A stretch of 64,000 nt of DNA from Arenimonas sp049195245 (GCF_049195245.1 NZ_JBMIRR010000027.1:744001-808000); one strand, 5' to 3'. Shown: positions 8,598-17,866, numbered from the stretch's first letter. Notes: generated by a model from the sequence alone, not told the origin. Translations and numbers: made by a program.

Positions 8598-9248
8598 GTG
8601 CTGGAACTGATCAAAGCGGGCGGCTGGGTGATGCTGCCGATCCTCCTCCTGGCGGTGCTGGCCATGGCCATCATCCTGGAGCGATTCTGGAGCCTGCGCC
8701 GCAAGGAAGTGCTGCCGCCGGGCCTGGGCGAGGAAGTCCGCGAATGGGCGCGCGGCCGCGCCCTGGATCCCAAGCACATCGACGTGCTGCGCCGTAATTC
8801 GCCCCTGGGCGAACTGCTGGCCGCCGGCCTGGACGTGCGCCACCGTCCGCGCGAGATCATCAAGGAGCGCATCGAGGACGTCGGCCGCCACATCGCGCAC
8901 CGCCTCGAGAAATTCCTCAATACCCTGGGCACCATCGCCGCCGTCGGGCCGCTGCTGGGCCTGCTGGGCACGGTGTTCGGCATGATCGAGATGTTCCTGG
9001 GAATCCTCACCACCGGCGTGGGCGACGCCAACCAGCTGGCGGGCGGCATCGGCCAGGCCCTGGTCAGCACCGCGGCCGGCCTGTGCCTGGCCATCCCGGC
9101 GCTGATGTTCCATCGCTTCCTGCGCGGCCGCGTCACCGGCTACATCGTGGACATGGAGAAGCAGGCCACCCAGCTGCTCGATGCCCTGGACGAAGGCGCC
9201 TCGCCGCCCCCGGCAAAGCCCGCGCGCGGGAAGAAGGCCGAGGCATGA
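8598..9248 (+). CDS. exbB: ExbB/TolQ/MotA-type proton channel
   Basis: A 216-residue inner-membrane motor protein that uses the proton gradient to energise a TonB-like partner. Helices lie at about residues 8-28, 113-135 and 155-175. The cytoplasmic loop and the conserved TIAAVGPLLGLLGTVFGMI stretch are diagnostic for the MotA/TolQ/ExbB family. The start is GTG three bases after comEC. The C-terminus is basic and Ala/Pro rich. It overlaps exbD by four bases. In this location (upstream of msbA) the pair is conserved in many gammaproteobacteria; no tonB gene is adjacent, so its partner cannot be named. Confidence 0.92.
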   Translation: MLELIKAGGWVMLPILLLAVLAMAIILERFWSLRRKEVLPPGLGEEVREWARGRALDPKHIDVLRRNSPLGELLAAGLDVRHRPREIIKERIEDVGRHIAHRLEKFLNTLGTIAAVGPLLGLLGTVFGMIEMFLGILTTGVGDANQLAGGIGQALVSTAAGLCLAIPALMFHRFLRGRVTGYIVDMEKQATQLLDALDEGASPPPAKPARGKKAEA

Positions 9249-9667
9249 GGCTCAGCTCGGGCCGCGTGCCGGACGAACCGGAGATCAACCTGATCTCCCT
9301 GATCGACGTGGTGTTCTGCATCATCATCTTTCTGGTGGTCACCACCAGCTTCGACCAGCGCTCGGCGATCAAGCTGGTGCTGCCGCAGTCACAGGCCAAT
9401 TCGCAGTTGGACGAAGGCGATCCGCTGACGATCCTGGTCGACGCCGAGGGCCGTTTCTTCATCGGCAGCAGCGAAGTGCTCAAGCGCGACGTCGGCTCGC
9501 TCAAGGACGCCATCACGCGCGTGGCCGGCAGCAACCGCACGCGGCCGGTGATCCTGCGCGCCGACGCCCGCACCCCGCACCAGGCGGTGGTGACGGCGAT
9601 GGATGCGCTGGGCCAGGTCGGCTTCAAGAAGATTTCCATCGCCACCACGCCCGAGGCCAAGCCTTGA
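9245..9667 (+). CDS. exbD: ExbD/TolR-type biopolymer transport protein
   Basis: A 140-residue partner of ExbB with a short cytoplasmic tail, one membrane helix (about residues 17-37) bearing the conserved proton-relay aspartate in NLISLIDVVFCIIIFLVV (Asp20 or nearby), and a periplasmic domain ending near residue 135. The ATG overlaps the exbB stop (ATGA), and the stop overlaps the TTG start of msbA. This dense overlap makes exbB-exbD-msbA-lpxK one likely transcript. Confidence 0.92.
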   Translation: MRLSSGRVPDEPEINLISLIDVVFCIIIFLVVTTSFDQRSAIKLVLPQSQANSQLDEGDPLTILVDAEGRFFIGSSEVLKRDVGSLKDAITRVAGSNRTRPVILRADARTPHQAVVTAMDALGQVGFKKISIATTPEAKP

Positions 9668-11418
9668 CCGGCGAGACCTCCGCCTGGGCGATCTATCGCC
9701 GGCTGCTGTCCCGTGCCCGCCGCTACTGGCCGTTCTTGGCGGCGGCGATGGTGGGCATGCTGTTCGAAGCCGGTGCCGCGGGCGCGTTCACGGCGCTGAT
9801 GGAGCCGATGATCAACGGCACCTTCGTGCAGAAGGACCCGACCTACCGCTGGATCCTGCCGATCGTGATCGTGGCCCTGTTCGTGGTGCGCGGCGTGGCC
9901 ACGTTCTGCACCGACTACGGCATGTCGCGCGCGGGCCGGTCGGTGGTGCGCGACCTGCGCGAGGACATCCTGGCCAAGTACCTGCGCCTGCCCAGCACGC
10001 GCTTCGACCGCGAGCCGGTGCCGGCGATGGTCTCGCGCCTGAACTACGACACCGAGCAGGTGACCCAGGCCAGCAGCGACGCCATCAAGGTCATCCTCAC
10101 CGACACGCTGACCATCGTGGTGCTGCTGGGCGTGATGTTCTACTACAGCCCGCGCGTGACCGCGGTGATGCTGGTGGTGGCCCCGGCCATCGCCCTGATC
10201 TCCAGCGTGGTGGGGCGCCGCTACCGGCGCATCAACCGCGGCATCCAGGACGGCGTGGCCAACATGGCCCAGACTGCCGAGCAGGCGCTGTCGGCGCAGC
10301 AGGAAGTGAAGGTCTACGGCGCGCAGGCGTCCGAGCAGGCGCGCTACAACCAGCTGGTGAACCGCAACCTGGGCCTGAGCCTGAAGGTGGATGCCACCCG
10401 CGCGGCGGCCTCGTCGCTGGTGCAGACCCTGGCCGCGGTCGGGCTGGCCGTGATCCTTCTGGTGGCCGGGGGCGAAGCGGCACGCGGCCGCATGGATGCC
10501 GGCATTTTCGTGGCGCTGCTGACCTCGATGATGGCGATGCTGCCTTCGCTCAAACGCATCACCAACGTGCAGAGCCTGGTGCAGAAGGGCGTGGCCGCCG
10601 CCGACCGGCTGTTCGCCATCCTGGACGAACCCGACGAACCCGACCGCGGCACGCTGCCGCTGATCCACGCGCGCGGGGAGGTCGAGTTCCGCGACATCAC
10701 CGTGCACTACCCGGGCCAGGACGCTCCGGCCCTGCAGAACATCAGCTTCACGGCGGCGCCCGGTACGGTCACCGCCATTGTCGGCCGCTCGGGCAGCGGC
10801 AAGTCCACCCTGATCCGCCTGCTGCCGCGTTTCTACGAAGCCAGCGAGGGCGAAGTGCGGGTGGATGGCGTGAAGGTGCAGGACTACCGCCTGGCCGACC
10901 TGCGGCGCCAGATTGCCATCGTCGGCCAGCGGGTGATGCTGTTCGACGATACGGTGTCGGCCAACATCGCCTACGGCCAGTACGCCGAGCCGGATCCTGC
11001 GCGCGTGCGCGCCGCGGCTGAAGCGGCCAATGCCACCGAATTCATCGACCGGCTGCCCGGCGGCATGCAGGCGCGCATCGGCGAGAACGGCGGGCTGCTG
11101 TCCGGCGGCCAGCGCCAGCGCCTGGCGATCGCGCGGGCCATGCTGAAGGATGCGCCCATCCTGATCCTGGACGAGGCCACGGCGGCGCTGGATACCGAAT
11201 CCGAGCGGTTGGTGCAGGACGCCTTGAACCGCCTGATCCCACACCACACCACGCTGGTGATCGCGCACCGCCTGTCCACGGTCGAACACGCCGACCAGGT
11301 GCTGGTGCTCGATGCCGGCCGGCTGGTGGAGCAGGGCACGCATGCCGAACTGCTGTCGCGCGGCGGCCTGTATGCGCGCCTGCACCGCATGCAGTTCCGC
11401 GAGCCGGAGGCCGGATGA
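9664..11418 (+). CDS. msbA: Lipid A export ABC transporter MsbA
   Basis: Flips lipid A-core from the inner to the outer leaflet of the cytoplasmic membrane. The 584 residues have a six-helix transmembrane domain (about 15-310) fused to an ATPase domain. Walker A GRSGSGKST is near residue 374, the signature LSGGQRQR near 479 and Walker B ILILDEAT near 499. The start is TTG at 9664, overlapping the exbD stop; this gives the expected N-terminal length. It overlaps lpxK by four bases, matching the conserved msbA-lpxK pair. Confidence 0.94.
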   Translation: MTGETSAWAIYRRLLSRARRYWPFLAAAMVGMLFEAGAAGAFTALMEPMINGTFVQKDPTYRWILPIVIVALFVVRGVATFCTDYGMSRAGRSVVRDLREDILAKYLRLPSTRFDREPVPAMVSRLNYDTEQVTQASSDAIKVILTDTLTIVVLLGVMFYYSPRVTAVMLVVAPAIALISSVVGRRYRRINRGIQDGVANMAQTAEQALSAQQEVKVYGAQASEQARYNQLVNRNLGLSLKVDATRAAASSLVQTLAAVGLAVILLVAGGEAARGRMDAGIFVALLTSMMAMLPSLKRITNVQSLVQKGVAAADRLFAILDEPDEPDRGTLPLIHARGEVEFRDITVHYPGQDAPALQNISFTAAPGTVTAIVGRSGSGKSTLIRLLPRFYEASEGEVRVDGVKVQDYRLADLRRQIAIVGQRVMLFDDTVSANIAYGQYAEPDPARVRAAAEAANATEFIDRLPGGMQARIGENGGLLSGGQRQRLAIARAMLKDAPILILDEATAALDTESERLVQDALNRLIPHHTTLVIAHRLSTVEHADQVLVLDAGRLVEQGTHAELLSRGGLYARLHRMQFREPEAG

Positions 11419-12413
11419 AAGCGGGCCTGGAGCGCTGGCTGCTGCGGCGCTGGTATGGCGGCGTGGCGCCGGGGCCCGGGCTGCGGCTGCTGTCGCTGGC
11501 GTTCGGCACGCTGGCGCGCGGGCGCGCCTGGCTGTATCGGCGCGGCCTGCTCAAGGTGCACCGGCTGCGGGTGCCGGTGATCGTGGTCGGCAACCTGGTC
11601 GCCGGCGGCAGCGGCAAGACCCCGCTGACCATCGCCCTGGCCCGGGGCCTGGCCGCGCAGGGATGGCAGCCGGGCATCGTCAGCCGCGGCTATGGCCGCC
11701 GCTCGCAGGACCCCGTGCGCGTGCGCCCGGAGCTGCCGGCCGAGCTGTGCGGCGACGAACCGCTGCTGATCGCCCGCCAGACCGGCCTGCCGGTGCAGGT
11801 GGACAGCGATCGCGTGGCCGCCGCCCGGCAGCTGGTTGCCGAAGGCTGCAACCTGATCATCGCCGACGACGGCCTGCAGCATCGGCGCCTGGGGCGCGAC
11901 ATCGAGATCGAGGTGGTGGATGGCGAACGTCGCCATGGCAACGGACGCCTGATGCCGGCTGGCCCGCTGCGCGAGTCGGCGTCACGCGCGGTGGACTTCC
12001 GCGTGGTCAACGGCGGCGAGCCGCGCGAAGGCGAGTGGCCGATGCAGCTGCAGCTGGGGGAGGCCACGCCCCTGGACGGCGGCAAGCCGCAGCCGCTGTC
12101 GCGGTTTGCCGGCCAGCGCGTGCATGCGGTCGCGGGCATCGGCCATCCGGCCCGGTTTTTCCAGGCGCTGCGCGCGCAGGGCATCGACGTGGTCGAGCAT
12201 GCCTTCCCGGACCACCATGTCTACCTGGCCGCCGACTTCGCGTTCGCGGCCGGCGAGCCGCTGCTGATGACCGAGAAGGATGCGGTCAAGTGCACCGACT
12301 TCCCGCTGGAGCGGGCCTTCGCCGTGCCCGTGCGCGCCCATTTGCCCGCCGGGCTGTTCGCCGCGCTGGGCGAACGGCTGGCCGACTGGAGTTCCGCCCA
12401 TGCCCGACCCTGA
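11415..12413 (+). CDS. lpxK: Tetraacyldisaccharide 4'-kinase
   Basis: Phosphorylates the 4' position of the lipid A disaccharide precursor at the inner face of the membrane. It has 332 residues, the usual length. The P-loop GNLVAGGSGKT is at about residues 59-69, followed by the conserved SRGYGRR (near 95), GDEPLLIA (near 115) and IIADDGLQHRRLGRD (near 150). Near residue 290 is LLMTEKDAVKC, also family-typical. It overlaps msbA by four and kdsB by 14 bases. Confidence 0.95.
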   Translation: MKAGLERWLLRRWYGGVAPGPGLRLLSLAFGTLARGRAWLYRRGLLKVHRLRVPVIVVGNLVAGGSGKTPLTIALARGLAAQGWQPGIVSRGYGRRSQDPVRVRPELPAELCGDEPLLIARQTGLPVQVDSDRVAAARQLVAEGCNLIIADDGLQHRRLGRDIEIEVVDGERRHGNGRLMPAGPLRESASRAVDFRVVNGGEPREGEWPMQLQLGEATPLDGGKPQPLSRFAGQRVHAVAGIGHPARFFQALRAQGIDVVEHAFPDHHVYLAADFAFAAGEPLLMTEKDAVKCTDFPLERAFAVPVRAHLPAGLFAALGERLADWSSAHARP

Positions 12414-13173
12414 TTTCATCGTCGCCATTCCCGCTCGCTACGGCGCCTCGCGCCTGCCCGGCAAACCGCTGCGCCTGATCGCTGGCACGCCCATGGTGGT
12501 GCACGTGGCGCGCCGTGCCCTGGCCGCCGGTGCCCGCGCGGTAGTGGTGGCCACCGACGATGCCCGGATCGCGCAGGCGCTGGCCGGGGAAGACCTGACC
12601 GTGTGCCTGACCCGCGCCGACCACGCCTCGGGCACCGACCGGCTGGCCGAATGTGCCGACCAGTTGTCCTGGCCCGACCATCAGGTGGTGGTGAACCTGC
12701 AGGGCGACGAGCCCTTCGCGCCGCCCGAAGGCATTCGTGCCGTTGCCGAAACCTTGCTTGCGGGCACGGCCGACATGGCGACGCTGGCCACGGCAATCGA
12801 GGACACGGACGCCCTGTTCGACCCGAACACCGTCAAGCTGGTGCGTGATGCCGCAGGCCTGGCGCTGTATTTCAGCCGGGCCCCGATTCCCTGGCAGCGT
12901 GATCGCTTCGCCCGTGACCGCCTGGGGCCGGTCGGTCCGGACGTGCTGCGCCACATCGGCATCTATGCCTACCGCGCCGGCTTCCTGCGTCGCTTTGCCA
13001 AGCTGCCCCCGGGGCGACTGGAACTTCTCGAAGCGCTGGAGCAGTTGCGCGTGATGGAGGCTGGCCACCGTATCGCCGTCGGCCTGACCCCGGTTCCTTT
13101 CCCGCCAGGCGTGGACACCGAGGCCGACCTGGCACGCGCGGAAAGCCGCGCCACGACCGATAATTCACTTTAG
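12400..13173 (+). CDS. kdsB: CMP-KDO synthetase (3-deoxy-manno-octulosonate cytidylyltransferase)
   Basis: Activates KDO with CTP for LPS inner-core synthesis. The 257 residues open with DFIVAIPARYGASRLPGKPL, the nucleotide-binding signature of the family. VVVNLQGDEPF (near 97) holds metal-binding acidic residues, and IGIYAYRAGFL lies near 187. The ATG at 12400 gives this canonical N-terminus and lies inside the end of lpxK. The last codons and the next 30 bases are strikingly AT-rich for this genome (see findings). Confidence 0.95.
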   Translation: MPDPDFIVAIPARYGASRLPGKPLRLIAGTPMVVHVARRALAAGARAVVVATDDARIAQALAGEDLTVCLTRADHASGTDRLAECADQLSWPDHQVVVNLQGDEPFAPPEGIRAVAETLLAGTADMATLATAIEDTDALFDPNTVKLVRDAAGLALYFSRAPIPWQRDRFARDRLGPVGPDVLRHIGIYAYRAGFLRRFAKLPPGRLELLEALEQLRVMEAGHRIAVGLTPVPFPPGVDTEADLARAESRATTDNSL

Positions 13174-13190
13174 AAAACAAGTTTAAACTA

Positions 13191-13658
13191 TTGAAAATAT
13201 TGTATGTCTGCATGGGCAACATATGCCGCTCGCCCCTGCTCGAGGGCTGGGCGCGGAAGGCCTTGGCCGACGCAGGCCGCTCGGATCGGGTCAGGGTGGA
13301 TTCGGCCGGGACCGGCGACTGGCATGTCGGGCGGCCGCCCGACACCCGCGCGATCGCCGTCGCACGACGCCATGGCCTGGACATCTCCGCGCAGCGGGCG
13401 CGCCTGGTCGGGCCGGATGATTTCCGTCGCTACGACCTGATGCTCTGCGCCGACCACGACAACCTGCGCTGGCTGCGCCGACAGGCACCGGGCGATGCGA
13501 CCGCGGTGATCGCACGGGTGCTGGACTGGTGCGAGGTGGGCGAGGGTGGGGACGTGCCCGATCCCTACCAGGGCGATGCCGCGGACTTCGAACACGTCAA
13601 CAGGCTCGCGCGCGACGCAGCCCAGGGCCTGCTGCGCAAACTGCCGCCGCAGGCATAA
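13191..13658 (+). CDS. Low-molecular-weight protein tyrosine phosphatase
   Basis: A 155-residue cytoplasmic phosphatase. The catalytic loop C-x5-R is CMGNICR at residues 7-13 followed by Ser, and the general-acid loop DPYQG is at about 125-129. It starts with TTG at 13191, 17 bases after kdsB; the N-terminus KILYVCMGNICRS is the family pattern, so an upstream start is unlikely. In Gram-negative bacteria such enzymes often control tyrosine kinases of polysaccharide export, but no such kinase is encoded nearby, so the substrate is unknown. Confidence 0.9.
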   Translation: MKILYVCMGNICRSPLLEGWARKALADAGRSDRVRVDSAGTGDWHVGRPPDTRAIAVARRHGLDISAQRARLVGPDDFRRYDLMLCADHDNLRWLRRQAPGDATAVIARVLDWCEVGEGGDVPDPYQGDAADFEHVNRLARDAAQGLLRKLPPQA

Positions 13659-13683
13659 TGCCCCGACCCCCCGGAGACCCCTG

Positions 13684-15105
13684 ATGCCGCAAGCCAGCGC
13701 CGCCCCCGAATTGCTGCCGTCCCTGCAGTGGCTCAACGCCGAGCCGCAGACGGTGGCCGGGCAGCGCGGCCGGATCCTGGCCCTGGTGTTCTGGAATGCG
13801 GCCTCGCCCTATTGCCACAACCTGCTCGACGACCTGGCGCGGCTGCAGTCGCGCTATCCGCTGGCGCTGAGCCTGCTGGGCATCCACCAGCCCAAGTTCG
13901 ATTCCGAACTCGACCCGCGCCTGGTGCTCAAGACCGCGAACCGGCTGGGCGTGGCCTTCCCGGTGGCCAATGACCGCAGCTGGACCACGTGGCAGCACTA
14001 CGGCATCCAGTCCTGGCCCTCGGTGGCCCTGATCGATACCCGCGGCCGCCTGCGCCAGGTGTTCGCCGGCGACCACCAGCTGGCCGCGCTGGACGCGGCC
14101 GTGAGCGGACTGGTGGATGAAGTGGGCGGCGCGATCGTTGCGGCCGAGCCGCATCGGCGAACGGGCGCGGAGCCGCGCCTGCCGCTGTCGTTTCCTTCCG
14201 GGCTGGCGGTCAGCGACACCCATCTGTACGTGGCCGACACCGGCCACCACCGCATCCTGGAATGCACCCACTCCGGACGCGTGCTGCGCGAGTTCGGCAC
14301 CGGCCACGGCGACCTCGTGGACGGCCCCGCCGACAATGCCGCCTTCCGTCGACCGCGTGGCCTGTGCCTGGTGCGCGAAGCGCTCTATGTCGCCGACAGC
14401 GGCAACCACGCGCTGCGCCGCATCCGCCTGCTCGATGGTGCGGTGGAAACCGTGCTCGGCAATGGCCGTCCGGGCGTCGTACGCGAAGGCAGCCACGAGG
14501 CGGGCGCTGCCTTGCCGCTGAATCTTCCCTGGGATGTGACGGGCACGCTGGACCGGCTGTTCATCGCGATGGCCGGCAGCAACCAGGTGTGGGAATACGA
14601 CCTCGGCCAGGCGCGGCTGAAGCTGCTCGCCGGTTCGGGCGAGCTCGGCATCGCCGACGGCCCGGCCCGCGGCGCCATGTTCGGACATCCCGCCGGCCTG
14701 GCCCTGGTGCAACAGACGCTTTATGTCGCCGATTCCGGTACCTCGGCCATTCGTGCGATCCAGGTCGCGCAGTCGCAGGTGCAGACCCTGGTGGGGCAGG
14801 GGCTTTACGACTTCGGCGAACAGGATGGCCAGCGCCGTGATGCCCGCCTGCAGTATCCGCTGGCGCTGGCCCTGGACCCGGGCTCGCCGGTGCTGTGGGT
14901 GGCGGATGCCTACAACGGCAGCCTGCGCAAGCTGCGGCTGGGCGGCGGCGAGATGACCACGCATGAGCTGCCCCAGCCACTGGATCAGCCCGCCGCGCTG
15001 GCCGCCGGCGCCGGCTCGCTGTGGATCGCCAACACCGGCGCGCACGACGTGCTGCGCTACGACCTGGGCAACGGCAAGCTGACGCGCCTGCCGATCGGCG
15101 AATGA
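13684..15105 (+). CDS. Thioredoxin-fold plus NHL-repeat protein (NHLRC2-like)
   Basis: A 473-residue protein. Residues about 10-150 look like a thioredoxin/TlpA fold (ILALVFWNAASPYCHNLLDD and later GIQSWPSVALID), but the usual C-x-x-C is reduced to one cysteine (Cys41). Residues about 165-470 are a run of NHL-type beta-propeller blades with repeated LYVADTGHHRIL, LYVADSGNHALRRI and LYVADSGTSAIRAI segments. This layout resembles NHLRC2-type proteins, whose bacterial role is not established. No signal peptide is evident. The stop overlaps the uvrC start by four bases. Confidence 0.75.
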   Translation: MPQASAAPELLPSLQWLNAEPQTVAGQRGRILALVFWNAASPYCHNLLDDLARLQSRYPLALSLLGIHQPKFDSELDPRLVLKTANRLGVAFPVANDRSWTTWQHYGIQSWPSVALIDTRGRLRQVFAGDHQLAALDAAVSGLVDEVGGAIVAAEPHRRTGAEPRLPLSFPSGLAVSDTHLYVADTGHHRILECTHSGRVLREFGTGHGDLVDGPADNAAFRRPRGLCLVREALYVADSGNHALRRIRLLDGAVETVLGNGRPGVVREGSHEAGAALPLNLPWDVTGTLDRLFIAMAGSNQVWEYDLGQARLKLLAGSGELGIADGPARGAMFGHPAGLALVQQTLYVADSGTSAIRAIQVAQSQVQTLVGQGLYDFGEQDGQRRDARLQYPLALALDPGSPVLWVADAYNGSLRKLRLGGGEMTTHELPQPLDQPAALAAGAGSLWIANTGAHDVLRYDLGNGKLTRLPIGE

Positions 15106-16982
15106 CGGCGACCGGTGCGGCATCCGGCGCCGGCGAGGGCGAACCCTTCGATGGCAAGGCTTTTGTCCGCGATCTGACCCTGGGGCCCGGCGTGTACCGC
15201 ATGCTGGCGGCCGACGGCTCGGTGCTCTACATCGGCAAGGCCGCCTCGCTGCGCAAGCGCGTCAGCAACTATTTCCTCAAGGACCTGCCGTCGCGCCGCA
15301 TCGCGCACATGGTTTCGCAGATCGCGCGCATCGAGGTGACGGTGACCCGCACCGAGGCCGAGGCGCTGATCCTGGAAAACCAGCTGATCAAGTCGCTGCG
15401 GCCGCGCTACAACGTGCTGCTGCGCGACGACAAGAGCTACCCGCACATCCTGCTGACCGAAGGCACCTGGCCGCGGCTGGGCTTCCATCGGGGCCCGCGC
15501 GCCACGGCGGGCCGCTACTTCGGTCCGTATCCCAGCGCCGCGTCCGTGCGCGAGACCATGGACCTGATGTTCAAGCTGTTCAAGCTGCGCAGCTGCGAGG
15601 ACAGCGTGTTCCGCAACCGCAGCCGGCCCTGCCTGCAGCACCAGATCGGCCGCTGCAGTGCGCCCTGCGTCGGCCTGGTGGCCACGCGCGACTACGATGC
15701 CACGGTGCGGCGCGCGGCCCTGTTCCTCGAGGGGCGCAGCACCGAACTGGTGGGCGAACTGGGCCGAGCGATGGAGGAGGCCAGCCATCGACTGCAGTTC
15801 GAGCAGGCGGCCCAGCTTCGCGACCAGATCGCCGGCATCCGCAAGATCCAGGCCCGCCAGTACGTCGAAGGCGAGCAGGTGGAAATGGACGTGCTGGCCT
15901 GCGTGATGGACCAGGGCCAGGCCTGCGTGCTGCTGATGGCCTTCCGCAACGGCCTCAACCAGGGCACGCGCAGCTTCTTTCCCAAGCCCAATGGCGCCGA
16001 GAGCGCCGAGGAAGTGCTGGCCGCGTTCGTCGCGCAGTACTACCTGGAGCAGCGTCCGCCGCGGGAGATCGTGCTCAGCCACGCGGTGCCGGACATCACG
16101 CTGCTGGAAGAAGTGTTTTCGGCCCAGGCCGGCCGCCGGGTCGAGATCAAGCCCTCGGTGCGCGGCGAGCGTGCGCGCTACCTCGAGATCGCCCGCCAGA
16201 ATGCCACCCTGGCCCTGGCCACCGAGGCCGCCAGCAGCGCCAGCCAGCGCGCCCGCCTGCAGTCGCTGCAGGAGCTGCTGGAACTTCCCGAACCGCCCAA
16301 ACGCATCGAATGCTTCGACATCAGCCACACCATGGGCGAGGCCACGGTGGCCTCCTGCGTGGTGTTCGATGCCGAAGGCCCCGTGCGCGGCCAGTACCGG
16401 CGCTACAACATCACCGGCATCGAGCCGGGCGATGACTACGCGGCGATGCACCAGGCACTGGAGCGACGCTTCCGCCGCGGCGTCGAGGATGGCGTGCTGC
16501 CCGACCTGCTGCTGATCGACGGTGGCGCCGGCCAGCTGGCGCAGGCCCGCGCCGTGCTGGAGGAACTGGGCGTGCAGGGCGTGGCCATGGTCGGCGTGGC
16601 CAAGGGCGAGGCGCGTCGGGCCGGCCACGAAACCCTGGTGCGCGTGGACGGGCACGAGCTGCGTCCCGGCGCCGCATCGCCGGGCCTGCAGCTGGTGCAG
16701 CAGGTACGCGACGAGGCGCACCGCTTCGCGATCACCGGCCATCGCGGCAAGCGCCAGAAATCGCGCGAGACCAGCCGGCTGCAGGACATCCCGGGCATCG
16801 GACCCCGGCGGCGGGCCAGCCTGCTCAAGCATTTCGGCGGTCTGTCGGGACTCAGGGCCGCCGGCGTGGAGGAAATCGCGCGGGTGGAAGGCGTCAATTC
16901 GGCGCTCGCGCAGCGCATATACGACGCGCTGCACGGACTTGGGCCACAATCCCCGGCAGACCCCGAGCCAGGCAAGCCGTGA
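15102..16982 (+). CDS. uvrC: UvrABC excinuclease subunit C
   Basis: Makes both incisions in nucleotide excision repair. The 626 residues show, in order, a GIY-YIG nuclease domain (GVYRML...VLYIGKA, about 27-46), a Cys-containing linker (CLQHQIGRCSAPC near 177-190), a UVR motif (about 215-250), an RNase H-like nuclease half (IECFDISHTMGEATVASCVVF near 405 and LLIDGGAGQL near 470), and C-terminal helix-hairpin-helix motifs (IPGIGPRRRASLLKHFGG near 565). The ATG overlaps the previous stop; the first 20 residues are a non-conserved extension. It overlaps pgsA by four bases, a widely conserved pair. Confidence 0.96.
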   Translation: MTATGAASGAGEGEPFDGKAFVRDLTLGPGVYRMLAADGSVLYIGKAASLRKRVSNYFLKDLPSRRIAHMVSQIARIEVTVTRTEAEALILENQLIKSLRPRYNVLLRDDKSYPHILLTEGTWPRLGFHRGPRATAGRYFGPYPSAASVRETMDLMFKLFKLRSCEDSVFRNRSRPCLQHQIGRCSAPCVGLVATRDYDATVRRAALFLEGRSTELVGELGRAMEEASHRLQFEQAAQLRDQIAGIRKIQARQYVEGEQVEMDVLACVMDQGQACVLLMAFRNGLNQGTRSFFPKPNGAESAEEVLAAFVAQYYLEQRPPREIVLSHAVPDITLLEEVFSAQAGRRVEIKPSVRGERARYLEIARQNATLALATEAASSASQRARLQSLQELLELPEPPKRIECFDISHTMGEATVASCVVFDAEGPVRGQYRRYNITGIEPGDDYAAMHQALERRFRRGVEDGVLPDLLLIDGGAGQLAQARAVLEELGVQGVAMVGVAKGEARRAGHETLVRVDGHELRPGAASPGLQLVQQVRDEAHRFAITGHRGKRQKSRETSRLQDIPGIGPRRRASLLKHFGGLSGLRAAGVEEIARVEGVNSALAQRIYDALHGLGPQSPADPEPGKP

Positions 16983-17539
16983 CCCTGACCATACCCACCA
17001 TGCTCACCCTGTTCCGGATCTTGCTGATCCCGGTGCTGGTGGTCGTGTTCTACCTGCCTTACGGGTGGACCAACATCGCGGCGGCGGCGATCTTCATCGT
17101 GGGCGCCATCACCGACTGGCTCGACGGCTGGATCGCCCGGCGCTACGGCATGTATTCGGCCTTCGGTGCCTTCCTGGACCCGGTGGCGGACAAGCTTACC
17201 GTCGCGTTCGCGCTGCTGCTGGTGGTGGAACGGCACGACACGCCGTGGATGGCCCTGCTCAGCGCGGTGATCATCGGGCGCGAGATCACCATCTCCGCGC
17301 TGCGCGAATGGATGGCGCAAATGGGCGCCCACGGCCTGGTCAAGGTGGCCGGCTTGGGCAAGCTCAAGACCATCGTGCAGATGGTGGCCATCAGCTGCCT
17401 GCTGTTCGAGGAAAGCCTGCTGGGCCTGCCGGTGTTCCGCATCGGCGAATGGCTGCTGGCGATCGCGGCGGCGCTGACGCTCTGGTCGGGCTTCGACTAC
17501 CTGCATGCGGCCTGGCCGACCATGCGCAAGCGGGGCTGA
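16979..17539 (+). CDS. pgsA: CDP-diacylglycerol-glycerol-3-phosphate 3-phosphatidyltransferase
   Basis: Inner-membrane enzyme making phosphatidylglycerol phosphate. The 186 residues carry the CDP-alcohol phosphatidyltransferase signature D-x2-DG-x2-AR...G-x3-D-x3-D: Asp46, Asp49-Gly50, Ala53-Arg54, Gly63, Asp67 and Asp71. About five membrane helices follow the usual pattern. The GTG start at 16979 overlaps the uvrC stop. Directly downstream is a Gly-Cys-Leu tRNA cluster, the same neighbourhood seen in many gammaproteobacteria. Confidence 0.95.
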   Translation: MTLTIPTMLTLFRILLIPVLVVVFYLPYGWTNIAAAAIFIVGAITDWLDGWIARRYGMYSAFGAFLDPVADKLTVAFALLLVVERHDTPWMALLSAVIIGREITISALREWMAQMGAHGLVKVAGLGKLKTIVQMVAISCLLFEESLLGLPVFRIGEWLLAIAAALTLWSGFDYLHAAWPTMRKRG

Positions 17540-17551
17540 AGGCGAAGGGTG

Positions 17552-17581
17552 TTGACACTCCCGGGGGCGATCCCCCAAAAT
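17552..17581 (+). promoter_or_regulatory. Probable sigma-70 promoter of the tRNA-Gly-Cys-Leu cluster
   Basis: A perfect -35 box TTGACA (17552-17557) is followed after 18 bases by CAAAAT (17576-17581), a fair -10 box. The tRNA-Gly gene starts 11 bases later. The position right after the pgsA stop fits a dedicated promoter for the stable RNAs. Confidence 0.6.
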
Positions 17582-17592
17582 GCGCGTCTCTT

Positions 17593-17668
<76 letters not shown>

Positions 17669-17676
17669 GTTTCGCC

Positions 17677-17706
17677 AAAACCCCGCCCGCGGGGTTTTGT
17701 TTTTTA
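17677..17706 (+). terminator. Rho-independent terminator after tRNA-Gly
   Basis: The stem AACCCCG-CCCG-CGGGGTT is followed by a run of T residues (TTTTGTTTTTT). It sits eight bases after the CCA end of tRNA-Gly. Confidence 0.85.
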
Positions 17707-17757
17707 GGGCGATGGCAATCGCCGGCGGACGCGCTAAGCTTCCGCCAACGCTTCCCC

Positions 17758-17831
17758 GGCCGGGTGGCAGAGTGGTTATGCAGCGGACTGCAAATCCGCG
17801 TACGCCGGTTCAATTCCGACCTCGGCCTCCA
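17758..17831 (+). tRNA. tRNA-Cys (anticodon GCA)
   Basis: A 74-base tRNA with encoded CCA. The acceptor GGCCGGG pairs with CTCGGCC (one G-T pair), the anticodon stem GGACT..AATCC presents GCA, and the T loop is TTCAATT. It lies between two terminator hairpins, so it may have its own promoter or be processed from read-through. Confidence 0.95.
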
Positions 17832-17836
17832 GTTCG

Positions 17837-17866
17837 AAAGCCCCGCTCCGGCGGGGCTTTTGTTTT
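17837..17866 (+). terminator. Rho-independent terminator after tRNA-Cys
   Basis: The stem AAAGCCCCGC-TCC-GGCGGGGCTTT is followed by TTGTTTT. It begins six bases after the CCA end of tRNA-Cys. Confidence 0.85.
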
